Shown one piece after another: positions 44,610 to 53,210 of a stretch of DNA of 64,000 bases. A program made the translations under genes and the position numbers. Every line of letters starts with the position of its first letter. The first letter of the stretch is position 1. The DNA is from Nocardiopsis quinghaiensis. Lineage in GTDB: Bacteria > Actinomycetota > Actinomycetes > Streptosporangiales > Streptosporangiaceae. The stretch spans positions 359,283 to 423,282 of the forward strand of contig NZ_VWVU01000003.1 of the NCBI RefSeq assembly GCF_008638365.1, in the 5' to 3' direction. The notes below the pieces were generated by a model. That model worked only from the letters and a program-made list of their open reading frames with translations. It was not told the origin of the DNA and did no database searches.

Positions 44610-44909
44610 ATGCCTGAGCACACCGAACAGCAGCTCACCGACACCGAGGTCGAGCACCTGGCCGCCACGTTGCGCCGCCGCCAGGAGTTGGCCAACGCCG
44701 ACGGAGTCCGGATCGGGCGGGGCACGGTGGTGCACGGGCTGACCACGCACATGTGGGCCGGGATCGAGGTTCCCGCGGTGTCCTGCCACGCCGCGGCGGA
44801 CCCGCTGCGGCTGTTCCCCGCGACCGGGGCGGTGACCTGCCGGCGGTGCCTGGGCCGGGCCCGCACCGAGCACGGGCAGGTGCCCGGACAGACCGAGCTG
44901 TGGCCGTGA
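44610..44909 (+). CDS. Hypothetical protein with Cys/His zinc-like motif
   Basis: A 99-residue protein. VSCHAAADPLRLFPATGAV followed by TCRRCLGRA has the C-H-x(n)-C-x2-C spacing of a small zinc-ribbon-like site. The N-terminal third is a charged helix (DTEVEHLAATLRRRQELA). Related short proteins occur widely in actinomycetes and have no known role. ATG 44610 was chosen because no ribosome site is better placed further upstream or downstream. Confidence 0.5.
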   Translation: MPEHTEQQLTDTEVEHLAATLRRRQELANADGVRIGRGTVVHGLTTHMWAGIEVPAVSCHAAADPLRLFPATGAVTCRRCLGRARTEHGQVPGQTELWP

Positions 44910-44960
44910 GGACGCGCCGCGCGACACTCCTCCGCCGACCGTATGCTCGTCAGCGGTCCC

Positions 44961-45954
44961 ATGTCCCCACCAATCCCCGGGAGCGCCGCCGTGTCCGTGC
45001 CACCCGCGCGCCACCGCCCCTCGGGGCTGGCCTTCGCACTCGCCTCGGCGCTCGCCTTCGGCGGCTCGGGTGTGTTCGCCCGCCCCCTGCTGGACGCGGG
45101 GCTGGACCCCCTCCACGTCACCTGGCTGCGCGTGGCCGGGGCGGCGCTGCTGCTGTTGCCCGTGGCACTGGCCCACTGGCGGACCGCCCGGCGCCGCCCG
45201 ATGCTGGTCCTGGCCTACGGCGTCTTCCCCATGGCCGGCGTGCAGGCCCTGTACTTCGCCGCCATCACCCGTATCCCCGTGGGCATCGCCCTGCTCATCG
45301 AGTTCCTCGGCCCGGTCCTGGTCCTGCTGTGGCTGCGCGTGGTGCGCCGCACCCGCGTCTCCCCCGCCGCCGTGGTCGGCGTGGTCCTGGCGGTGGCCGG
45401 GGTGGGCCTGCTGTTGGAGGTGTGGTCGGGCATGCACCTGGACGCCGTCGGGGTGGCGCTGGCGCTGGGCGCCGCCGCCGCGCAGGCCGCCTTCTTCCTG
45501 TTGTCGGACAGCATGGGCGAGGACACCGACCCCCTGGCCGTGGTCGCCTTCGGCTCCCTGGTGGCCGCGGTACTGCTGGGCGCCCTCGCCCAGCCCTGGA
45601 CACTGCCCTGGGGGGGTGCTGGCCGACCCGGTCGTGCTGGGCGGGTTCGGCCTCCCCGGTTGGGCGGCCGCCCTGTGGCTGGGCCTGGTGTGTACCGCCC
45701 TCGCCTACTTCCTCGGGATCTCGGCGATCCGGCGACTGTCCCCGCAGGTGGCCGGAGGGGTCGCCTATCTGGAGGTGGTGACCGCGATCGTGCTGGCGTG
45801 GGTGCTGCTGGGCGAGGCGCTCACCCCCGTACAGATCCTGGGCTCGGTCGTGATCGTCACGGGCGCCTTCGTCGCCCAGACCGCCGTGCCCTCCGCCCCC
45901 GTACCGGAATCGGGGGCCGCGCCCCGCCGGCCCCAGGCCCCCATCGCACCCTGA
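44961..45954 (+). pseudogene. EamA-family transporter with frameshift in a G run
   Basis: The first 217 codons encode a normal EamA half (VFARPLLDAGLDPLHVTWLR, YFAAITRIPVGIALLIEFLG) through LAQPWTLPWG. At 45610-45616 a run of seven G shifts the frame. The matching continuation VLADPVVLGGFGLPGW through LSPQVAGGVAYLEVVTAIV to the stop at 45954 is in the next frame. With six G the protein would be about 330 residues and complete. It could be a true mutation, a phase-variable tract or a sequencing error. The start may be GTG near 44991 instead. Confidence 0.75.
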
Positions 45955-46042
45955 ACAGGTCCCCGGGCACAGGCCGGGGCCGAGCCGAGGGCACGCGGGG
46001 TTGGGGGCCGGCCTGTGGGGCACCGAGCCCGTACACACGGGA

Positions 46043-46089
46043 ACCGGGCCCTGCGAGAGGGGAGTAGTCTCCCGCAGGGCCCGGTTTTT
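46043..46089 (+). terminator. Intrinsic terminator after EamA gene
   Basis: ACCGGGCCCTGCG (46043-46055) pairs with CGCAGGGCCCGGT (46073-46085). An inner GGGAG/CTCCC stem is present, and TTTTT follows the right arm. It separates the EamA gene from the convergent sugar importer operon. Confidence 0.8.
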
Positions 46090-46114
46090 CTCCGGATCTG
46101 GCTCAGGGGGTGGC

Positions 46115-47443
46115 TCAGGAGCCGTTGGTGGCCGTCTCGACCTCGGACATGAACTGCTCGGCGGCCTCGGCCGGGGTGAGATCGCCGAAGGCCATCTCCT
46201 CACTGACGCGCTTGGTGATGTTCACGACCTCGCCGGCGCCGATCGGCGGCGGCGGGTTGCCGTCCACGATCGTGTCCTCGATCTCGGACAGGAACTCCGC
46301 GCTGCGGGCGTCGGCCTCGGGCAGGGAGCCCAGGATGTGTTCGCGCACGTCCACGTTGGCGGGCAGGCCGCGGTCGGCCAGGATCAGCTCGGCCGCCTCG
46401 TTGCTGTTGAGCAGGAAGTCCACGAAGCGGGCCGCCTCCTCCGGGTGCTCGGTGCCCGCGGAGACGGAGTAGAACATGGCCGGCTTGAAGTACATGCCGG
46501 TCCGCTCGTTGGTGGTCTCACCGGGGTAGCGCAGCAGTTCGATGTCGCTCCCGGCGGACTCCGAGATCCCGCCCAGCTGGTTGGTCCAGAAGTGGGCCAT
46601 CGCGCCCTGGCTGGTGGACAGCACCGACTGGTCGGGGCCGCCCGCCTCGATCTCCACGCTCTCGGCGGCGCTGGGCTGGCCCCCGTTGTCCAGGAGCTCC
46701 TGGGTGACCGAGAACCACTCCTCCAGCGTCTCCTTGGAGAAGCCGAGCGAGCCGTCCTCGTTGTAGAGGTTCTCCCCGTGCTGACGGGCGAAGATCTGGA
46801 AGCCCGACTCGTTGTAGGACATGCTCTGGACGCCGACGAGCTCGCCGTCGGTGGCCTCGCTGATCTCGGCTGAGATATCGACGTAGTCGTCCCAGGACCA
46901 GGTGGAGTCGTCGGGCATCTCCACGCCCGCCTCCTCGAAGGCCTGCGGGTCGGCCAGGATCGCGTAGGCGTTCACGCCGGTGGCCACACCGTAGGTCTGC
47001 CCGTCCAGGTCGCCGCTCTCGGCCACCAGCGGGTCGATCTGGGACAGGTCCAGCTGCTCGCCGACCTCGTTGAGGTCCAGGAGGGCGCCGCGGTCGCCGT
47101 ACTCGCGCAGGTAGCGCTCCTCCTGGGTCATGATGTCGGGCGCGTCGTCGGCGGCGGTGCTGGTGGCCAGACGGTCCCAGTACCCGGCCCAGTCGGTGTA
47201 GTCCGGCACGATCTCGATGTCGGGGTTCTCGGCCTCGAACAGGTCGATGACCTCCTGGGTGGTGGAGTGGCGATCGTCCGCTCCCCACCAGGCGAAGCGC
47301 AGCTCGACGACGCCGTCGTCGTCGGAGCCGGAACCACCACAGGCGGTGGCCACCATGACGATGGCGCCCACCCCCGCGGCCACGGACAGGAGGGGATTAC
47401 GGCGACGGGCCTGGGGGCGCCCGTTGCCAGGGTGTGCACGCAT
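46115..47443 (-). CDS. Sugar ABC transporter solute-binding lipoprotein
   Basis: A 442-residue CUT1-type (family 1) binding protein. Signal peptide with lipobox VATAC puts the lipid-anchored Cys at 35. The mature domain follows the extracellular sugar-binding pattern: VELRFAWWGADDRHSTTQEVI, DIMTQEERYLREY, YGVATGVNAYAI, WSWDDYVDISAEI and AARFVDFLLNSNEAAELI. It captures a carbohydrate and delivers it to the two permeases encoded upstream in the operon. The many Trp/Tyr/Glu residues fit a sugar or glycoside ligand; which one is unknown. Confidence 0.9.
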   Translation of the reverse strand: MRAHPGNGRPQARRRNPLLSVAAGVGAIVMVATACGGSGSDDDGVVELRFAWWGADDRHSTTQEVIDLFEAENPDIEIVPDYTDWAGYWDRLATSTAADDAPDIMTQEERYLREYGDRGALLDLNEVGEQLDLSQIDPLVAESGDLDGQTYGVATGVNAYAILADPQAFEEAGVEMPDDSTWSWDDYVDISAEISEATDGELVGVQSMSYNESGFQIFARQHGENLYNEDGSLGFSKETLEEWFSVTQELLDNGGQPSAAESVEIEAGGPDQSVLSTSQGAMAHFWTNQLGGISESAGSDIELLRYPGETTNERTGMYFKPAMFYSVSAGTEHPEEAARFVDFLLNSNEAAELILADRGLPANVDVREHILGSLPEADARSAEFLSEIEDTIVDGNPPPPIGAGEVVNITKRVSEEMAFGDLTPAEAAEQFMSEVETATNGS

Positions 47444-47461
47444 GTGTCTGTTTCCCTTCGA

Positions 47462-48337
47462 CTACTTGATTCCGGTGGTGGCGATGCCCTTGACGAGGTA
47501 TCGCTGTCCCGCGAGGAAGAATCCGAAAACCGGCCCGAGAGCGACGATCGACATGGCGAACAGCGGACCCCAGGAGGTCTGCGAGGTCGAGTCGACGAAG
47601 GTGCGCAGGGCTACGGGAACGGTATACATCTCCGGGTCGGTGAGGAAGATCAGCTGGCTGAAGAAGTCGTTCCACGTCCAGATGAAGGTGAAGATCGCCG
47701 TGGTGGCCAGGGCGGGCATGGACAGCGGCAGGATCAGCTGGCAGAAGATGCGGACGTGGCCGCAGCCGTCGATGCGCGCCGCCTCGTCCAGGTCCTTGGG
47801 CAGTCCACGGATGAACTGCACCATGAGGAAGATGAAGAACCCGTCGGTGGCCAGGAGCTTGGGCACGATCAGCGGCAGGAAGGTGTTGATCCAGCCCAGT
47901 TCGGAGAACAGGATGTACTGCGGCACGATCACGACGTGGATCGGCAGCATGATCGTGGCGAGCATGATGGCGAAGAACAGCCGCTTGCCGCGGAACTCCA
48001 GCCGGGCGAAGGCGTAGGCCGCCATGGAGCAGCCCACGAGGTTGCCGATGATCGCCCCGCCCACCACGATCGCCGAGTTGAGCATGTAGTGGTGGAAGGG
48101 GAACTGGAGGGCCGTCCATCCCTCGGGATAGTTGCCGCCGGTGAAGGTGTCCGGTATCAGGCCCGGCGCGCGGAAGATCTCCGCGGTGGGCTTGAAGGAG
48201 CTGGAGAGCATCCACAGCAGCGGGTAGAGCATGGCCAGCCCGAACCCGATCAGCCCGATGTGGGTGATAAGCCGTCGTACGCGTTGGGCCCGTGTGCTCC
48301 TCTGGGAGGTCACGGGGGCCCCTGTCTTAGTCGCCAT
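47462..48337 (-). CDS. Sugar ABC transporter permease (MalG type)
   Basis: A 291-residue inner-membrane protein with six helices (residues 24-44, 88-110, 120-141, 153-175, 198-222, 255-277). The cytoplasmic EAA loop reads DEAARIDGCGHVRIFCQLILP, which contacts the ATPase. GLIGFGLAMLYPLLWMLSSSF is the usual first helix. It overlaps the other permease gene by 11 bases. No ATPase gene is adjacent, so a shared MsiK-like ATPase is assumed. Confidence 0.92.
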   Translation of the reverse strand: MATKTGAPVTSQRSTRAQRVRRLITHIGLIGFGLAMLYPLLWMLSSSFKPTAEIFRAPGLIPDTFTGGNYPEGWTALQFPFHHYMLNSAIVVGGAIIGNLVGCSMAAYAFARLEFRGKRLFFAIMLATIMLPIHVVIVPQYILFSELGWINTFLPLIVPKLLATDGFFIFLMVQFIRGLPKDLDEAARIDGCGHVRIFCQLILPLSMPALATTAIFTFIWTWNDFFSQLIFLTDPEMYTVPVALRTFVDSTSQTSWGPLFAMSIVALGPVFGFFLAGQRYLVKGIATTGIK

Positions 48338-49298
48338 AGAAGACCCAGTACTTGGAGGCGAAGAAGTTCACCGCGGTGAACCCGCCGATGATCATCAGCA
48401 GCAGCCACGCCATCGCCGAGGCGTATCCCATGTCGAAGGCGCCGAAGCCGCGTTGGTAGAGGTAGAGCGTGTAGAAGAGCGTGGAGTCGGAGGGCCCGCC
48501 GGTGCCGCCACTGACGATGAACGCCTGGGTGAAGGTCTGGAAGGCGTTGATGAACTGCAGCACCAGGTTGAAGAAGATGATCGGTGTGAGCATCGGCACG
48601 GTGATGTTCCAGAAGCGGCGCAGCGGACTCGCTCCGTCCACCGCGGCGGCCTCGTAGTACATGGCGGGGATCTGCCGCAGGCCCGCCAGGAAGATCACCA
48701 TGGGTGCGCCGAAGGTCCACACGTTGAGCACGATCAGGGTGCCCAGTGCGTAGTCGGGGTGGGAGACCCAGCCCTCGCCCTGGATGCCGAAGAAGGCCAG
48801 GAACTGGTTGATCAGGCCGTTGGCACCGAAGACCTGGCGCCACAGGATGGCGATGGCCACACTGCCGCCCAGCAGGGAGGGCAGATAGTACACCGACCGG
48901 TACAGGGGCAGTCCCCGCACACCCCGGTCCAGGACCATCGCCAGGGCCAGGGCCAGGGCCAACTGGAGCGGCACCGACACGAACACGTACACGAACGTGA
49001 CCTTCAGCGCGCTGAACAGCCGTTCGTCGCTGAGCATCCGCTCGTAGTTCTCCAGGCCGACCCAGTTGTGGTCGCCGATGAGGCTGTAGTCGGTGAAGGA
49101 GAAGTACAGGGAGGCCAGCAGGGGTCCCGCGGTGATGAACACCAGGCCGAGGAACCAGGGGGTCAGGAAACCGTAGGCGGCGAGGTTCTCTCGCCGCTTC
49201 CTGCCCTGAGCCGGCCTCTTGCCGGCCCGCGTTCCCGGCTTGGGGGCGGCCGTGTTCTGCGGGTCCTTGGGGGGCCGCCTTTGCAGGAGGGCGCTCAC
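48327..49298 (-). CDS. Sugar ABC transporter permease (MalF type)
   Basis: A 323-residue permease. Six helices follow a 40-residue basic N-terminus (LLQRRPPKDP and GKRPAQGRKRREN). The EAA loop is EAAAVDGASPLRRFWNITVP. LTPWFLGLVFITAGPLLASL and TLYLYQRGFGAFDMGYASAMAW are family-typical. GTG 49298 has GGAGG ten bases upstream. It is the first gene of the importer operon, divergent from the oxidoreductase operon across a LacI-controlled promoter region. Confidence 0.92.
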   Translation of the reverse strand: MSALLQRRPPKDPQNTAAPKPGTRAGKRPAQGRKRRENLAAYGFLTPWFLGLVFITAGPLLASLYFSFTDYSLIGDHNWVGLENYERMLSDERLFSALKVTFVYVFVSVPLQLALALALAMVLDRGVRGLPLYRSVYYLPSLLGGSVAIAILWRQVFGANGLINQFLAFFGIQGEGWVSHPDYALGTLIVLNVWTFGAPMVIFLAGLRQIPAMYYEAAAVDGASPLRRFWNITVPMLTPIIFFNLVLQFINAFQTFTQAFIVSGGTGGPSDSTLFYTLYLYQRGFGAFDMGYASAMAWLLLMIIGGFTAVNFFASKYWVFYGD

Positions 49299-49705
49299 GG
49301 GGATCCACCCTCCTGTGGGGCCACCGCCGGGACGCTGGCGGACGCGTGCGGTCCTGGATTCATGGAAACTGCCAATCTCGTTCGGAAGGGCGCGTACGCT
49401 CTGTGTTCGAGAACACGGGATGAACTGCCAAAACCCGTTTTGGTAAGCGCTATCCACGTACTAAGATGTTCAGTTTCTAGCACCGGGTTACATGGGTGTC
49501 AACGGCACGTTTCCCGAAAAGTGTGATCCAGGCCCCAGATCGTTACCCTCCCGAGGTCTCCCCGACGCCCCACGAGCCCGCTCCTGGCGCGGTTTTCCGC
49601 AAGGAATATCACTTTCCGAGCAAGTTCGAACACCCTGCGTTGAGAGTTGCGGAGTGGCTTCTTCTTGGGCCGCGCCCTTGTCGCCCAGCGGGGAAAGCGT
49701 TTACC
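49299..49705. promoter_or_regulatory. 407-base divergent control region of the catabolic island
   Basis: Besides the two LacI-type sites it holds the perfect dyads GTGTTC-GA-GAACAC (49403-49416) and CCAAAA-CCCG-TTTTGG (49428-49443). The second abuts the LacI site at 49441. Local AT content is higher than around. The region should contain promoters for both the importer (minus) and the oxidoreductase operon (plus). Confidence 0.6.
49441..49456. promoter_or_regulatory. LacI-type operator 1
   Basis: TGGTAAGCGCTATCCA is a near-perfect palindrome around AGCGCT, matching LacI/GalR-family operators. It lies between the importer operon and the oxidoreductase operon. Confidence 0.7.
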
Positions 49706-49706
49706 A
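49691..49706. promoter_or_regulatory. LacI-type operator 2, overlapping the first oxidoreductase start
   Basis: GGGAAAGCGTTTACCA is of the same type as operator 1. Its last base is the A of the ATG at 49706, so a bound repressor would block initiation of transcription or early elongation. Confidence 0.65.
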
Positions 49707-51022
49707 TGCCCTGTGTGAACCACACCACCCTACGCAGGTACGCGATCGTCGGCACCGGCTCCCGCGCTCGGATGTACACCCGGGCCCTGGTCGGATCCCA
49801 TCGGGACCGGGGGCGACTGGTCGCCCTCTGCGACACCAACAGCACCCGCATGGCCGTGCACAACCGGATCGTCACCGACGCCGGCCTCGATCCCGTGCCG
49901 ACCCACTCCCCCGACGACTTCACCCGCATGCTCAAGCAGGAGAGGGTCGACGAGGTCATCGTGTGCACCGTCGACCGCACCCACGCCGACTACGTCGTGG
50001 CCGCCCTGGACGCCGGCCTCGACGCCATCACCGAGAAACCCATGACCGCGGACCTGGACGGGCTGCGGCGCATCAACGAGGCCCAGGCCCGCACCGGGGG
50101 CCGGGTGACCGTCGGCTTCAACTACCGCTACAACCCCGTCCACCGCCAGATGCGCGACCTCATCGCCTCCGGGACCATCGGCGAGGTCGGCTCGGTGCAC
50201 TTCGAGTGGCTGCTGGACCTGCGCCACGGCGCCGACTACTTCCGCCGCTGGCACCGCGACAAGGCCCAGTCCGGCGGCCTGCTCGTGCACAAGGCCAGCC
50301 ACCACTTCGACCTGGTCAACTGGTGGATCGGCGCCCGGCCCACCGACGTGTTCGCCTCGGGCCGCCTGTTCTTCTACGGAGAGGAGAACGGTCGCCGCCA
50401 CGGTCTGGCCGCCGACTACGAGCGCGGCCACGGCGAGGACGCCGCCGAGCACGACCCCTTCGCCCTGCACATGGAGGACAGCCCCGACCTGAGGGCCCTG
50501 TACCTGGAGGCCGAACACGAGGACGGCTACCGCCGCGACCTCAACGTCTTCAGCCCCGGCATCACCATCGAGGACGACATGTCCGTGCTGGTCGGTTACG
50601 ACACCGGCGCCCGGCTCACCTACCACCTGGTCGCCTACGCCCCCTGGGAGGGCTACCGGATCGCCGTCACCGGCAGCGAGGGCCGCCTGGAACTGGACAT
50701 GACCGAGTTCGAGTACACCTCGCCCCACCAGGACGAGGCCACGCCCGTGCGCGGTATGCCCGCCCCCAAGGAACACACCAGTGCCCGGCTGTGGCTGCGC
50801 CGCCACTGGCAGCCGCCCGAGGAGATCCAGGTCGCGGTGGGCGAGGGCACCCACGGCGGCGGCGACCAGCTCATGCTCGACTCCCTCTTCGGCGGCGGCG
50901 ACGACGGCATCCGCCCCGACCACGCCGACGGTGGCAACGCCCTGCTCACCGGACTGGCCGCCAACGCCTCCATCACCTCGGGCACCCCGATCCGCGTCGC
51001 CGACCTGCTCGGGAACAGCTGA
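49706..51022 (+). CDS. Gfo/Idh/MocA oxidoreductase (first of the island)
   Basis: A 438-residue dehydrogenase. Rossmann loop VGTGSRARM (residues 15-23) and TEKP (109-112) bind NAD(P). VGFNYRYNPVHRQMRDLIASG and LVHKASHHFDLVNWWIGARP belong to the large catalytic domain; the HHFD segment carries the likely catalytic His. The protein is longer than average (about 350), with an insertion near residues 225-285 (FYGEENGRRHGLAADYERG). The ATG overlaps operator 2; GTG 49715 is an alternative start. It is translationally coupled (TGATG) to the next gene. Confidence 0.88.
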   Translation: MPCVNHTTLRRYAIVGTGSRARMYTRALVGSHRDRGRLVALCDTNSTRMAVHNRIVTDAGLDPVPTHSPDDFTRMLKQERVDEVIVCTVDRTHADYVVAALDAGLDAITEKPMTADLDGLRRINEAQARTGGRVTVGFNYRYNPVHRQMRDLIASGTIGEVGSVHFEWLLDLRHGADYFRRWHRDKAQSGGLLVHKASHHFDLVNWWIGARPTDVFASGRLFFYGEENGRRHGLAADYERGHGEDAAEHDPFALHMEDSPDLRALYLEAEHEDGYRRDLNVFSPGITIEDDMSVLVGYDTGARLTYHLVAYAPWEGYRIAVTGSEGRLELDMTEFEYTSPHQDEATPVRGMPAPKEHTSARLWLRRHWQPPEEIQVAVGEGTHGGGDQLMLDSLFGGGDDGIRPDHADGGNALLTGLAANASITSGTPIRVADLLGNS

Positions 51023-52194
51023 TGGGCGCGCCCGTGCCCGTACTGCTGGCCGGGGTCCACGGGCACGGCCGCTCCCACCTTCGCGCCCTGCGCGAGATGG
51101 GTGAGAGCGGCCAGGTCCGGCTCGTGGGCCTGTGCGACCAGCGTCCCGTCCCCGACGGCGACGACCTGGAGGGACACGGCCCGCTGCCCTGCCACGCCGA
51201 CCTGGGCGAGGCGATCGAGCGCACCGGCGCGCGGATCACCATCCTGTCCACGCCCATCCACACCCACCTGTCCCTGGCCCGCACCGCGCTGGAGCACGGT
51301 TCCCACGTTCTTCTGGAGAAGCCCACCACCGCGACCCTGGAGGAGTTCGAGCAGCTCAACGCGGCCGTGGACGCCTCCGGGCTGGCCTGCCAGGTGGGCT
51401 TTCAGAGCCTGGGGTCGACCGCCGTGGAAGCCGTGCGCGCCCTCGTGCGCGAGGGAGCGGTGGGCCGGGTGCGCGGTATCGGCGGCTCGGGCACCTGGGT
51501 GCGCACCTCGGCCTACTACGACCGCGCCCCCTGGGCCGGCCGGCGCCGCCTGCAGGGGCGCGACGTGGTGGACGGCGCGCTGACCAACCCCTTCGCCCAC
51601 GCACTGGCCACCGCCCTGGCCGTGGCCCAGGCCGAGGCCGACGCACCGGCCCGGGTGGAACTGGAGATGTTCCACGCCCACCCCATCGAGGCCGACGACA
51701 CCTCCTGCGTGCGCGTACACACCGCCGACGGCCTGCCCATCACCCTGGCGGTGACCCTGTGCGCGCCCGAACACCTGCCACCGCGCCTGGTGGTGCACGG
51801 CGAGCGCGGGCGCATCGACTTCGAGTACACCCTGGACCGCCTCACCCTGCACCGGCCCGGTCGCACCCCGGTCACCACCACCCATCCACGCACCCCCCTG
51901 CTGACCAACCTCCTCGCCCACCTGCGCGGGGAGGAGCCGCTCCTGGTCCCGCCCCCGGCCACCCGAGCGTTCATGCACGTGCTCGAAGCGGTGCGCACCG
52001 CACCCGACCCCGTGGCGGTCCCGGACCACAGGCAACAGGTCCACCACACCGACGAGGGCGTGCGCCGGATCATCCCCGGCATCGACACCCTCATCCACCG
52101 CAGCGCCGAGCACCTGGCGCTGTTCTCCGAACTCGACCCCGCCTGGTCTCCCGCCTCCCCGGCGGGGTCGGCCGACCCGAAGGCCACACCGTGA
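51022..52194 (+). CDS. Gfo/Idh/MocA oxidoreductase (second of the island)
   Basis: A 390-residue dehydrogenase. The nucleotide loop is unusual, GVHGHGRSH (residues 11-19), while LLEKPTTAT (97-105) is standard. VGFQSLGSTAVEAVRALVREGAVG and GALTNPFAHALATALAVAQ lie in the catalytic domain. The ATG shares one base with the preceding stop, and the end overlaps the DUF6807 gene by four bases, so all three are made together. Two such proteins in one operon may form a pair or oxidise successive intermediates. Confidence 0.85.
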   Translation: MGAPVPVLLAGVHGHGRSHLRALREMGESGQVRLVGLCDQRPVPDGDDLEGHGPLPCHADLGEAIERTGARITILSTPIHTHLSLARTALEHGSHVLLEKPTTATLEEFEQLNAAVDASGLACQVGFQSLGSTAVEAVRALVREGAVGRVRGIGGSGTWVRTSAYYDRAPWAGRRRLQGRDVVDGALTNPFAHALATALAVAQAEADAPARVELEMFHAHPIEADDTSCVRVHTADGLPITLAVTLCAPEHLPPRLVVHGERGRIDFEYTLDRLTLHRPGRTPVTTTHPRTPLLTNLLAHLRGEEPLLVPPPATRAFMHVLEAVRTAPDPVAVPDHRQQVHHTDEGVRRIIPGIDTLIHRSAEHLALFSELDPAWSPASPAGSADPKATP

Positions 52195-53039
52195 ACACGC
52201 TGACCCTGGACGGTCGCACCCTGGCCGTCCTGCACGACGGAACCGACATCGAACCGGCCCTGTCCCCGCGCCCCTACCTGCACCCGGTACGCACCCGTGC
52301 GGGAACGGTGGTCACCGAACAACGGCCCGCCGACCACCTGCACCACTTCGGTATGAGCGTGGCCGTGCCCGACGTGTCGGGGATCAGCTTCTGGGGCGGG
52401 CGCACCTTCACCCGCGACCGGGGGTCGGTGCTCCTGGACAACCACGGCCGCCAACGGCACTTGTCCTGGCTGGAGCTGGGCGAGGACCGCCGCGTCGAAC
52501 TCCTGTCGTGGACCGACCCGGAGGGGGCCGAACTCCTGCGTGAGGAACGCACCGTGCGCGCCTCGGGCCTGGACGAACACACCTGGGTGCTGGATGTGCG
52601 CACGGATCTGCGCAACACCTCAGGACGCGAGCTGAGTATCGGCAGTCCCGCCACCAACGGACGCCCCGGCGCCGGATACGGGGGCCTGTTCTGGCGCGCA
52701 CCCCTCGCCGCCACCCCTCCCGCCGTCACCGGCGACGGCGGGCTGCGGGGCGAGGAGGCCCTGCAGGGCTCGCGCGCCGAGTGGCTGGCCATGGCCGGAA
52801 CGGGCGAGGACGGTGGACGATGGACCCTGCTCTTCCTCCAGCCCGGTGGGCACACCGACCCCTGGTTCCTGCGCGCGGAGGAGTACCCCGGGGTGGGGCC
52901 CGCACTGGCCTGGGACGCACGCCTGCCCCTGCCCGAGGGCGAGCGCCTGCAGCGGCGCCTGCGCGTGGCGGTGTGCGACGGGCATCCCGACGACGGGGCC
53001 CTGCGGGACCTGGCCGCCTCCGCGCGGGAGCTGACCTGA
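52191..53039 (+). CDS. DUF6807 / PmoA-like protein
   Basis: A 282-residue protein starting with GTG 52191 (GTGA overlap). Characteristic segments are SPRPYLHPVRTRAGTVVTEQ, DHLHHFGMSVAVPDVSG, SFWGGRTFTRD, NGRPGAGYGGLFWRAP and a late FLRAEEYPGVGPALAW. This is the DUF6807 (PmoA-like) beta-sandwich family, which regularly accompanies Gfo/Idh/MocA genes in sugar-degradation clusters and probably binds or cleaves a modified sugar. HHFG and HPV provide conserved His. The exact reaction is unknown. Confidence 0.78.
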   Translation: MNTLTLDGRTLAVLHDGTDIEPALSPRPYLHPVRTRAGTVVTEQRPADHLHHFGMSVAVPDVSGISFWGGRTFTRDRGSVLLDNHGRQRHLSWLELGEDRRVELLSWTDPEGAELLREERTVRASGLDEHTWVLDVRTDLRNTSGRELSIGSPATNGRPGAGYGGLFWRAPLAATPPAVTGDGGLRGEEALQGSRAEWLAMAGTGEDGGRWTLLFLQPGGHTDPWFLRAEEYPGVGPALAWDARLPLPEGERLQRRLRVAVCDGHPDDGALRDLAASARELT

Positions 53040-53210
53040 ACACCTGAGGCGGGGAGCGCGGGCGACCCCCGACAAGGGCAGCACGAGACCGAAGACCCCT
53101 GGGCCCCTGACACCAACGTCAGGCCCGCCCCACCAGGCGGCACCAGAGCCCAGCCTGACCTGTGCACAACCGCCCCGGACCGACCGGGGCACGGAAGGAA
53201 GACAACACCC

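Noticed and set aside
49403..49416. LexA (SOS) box
   Set aside because: GTGTTC-GA-GAACAC has the half-sites in the opposite order and a two-base spacer, unlike the GAAC-N4-GTTC form of actinobacterial SOS boxes.
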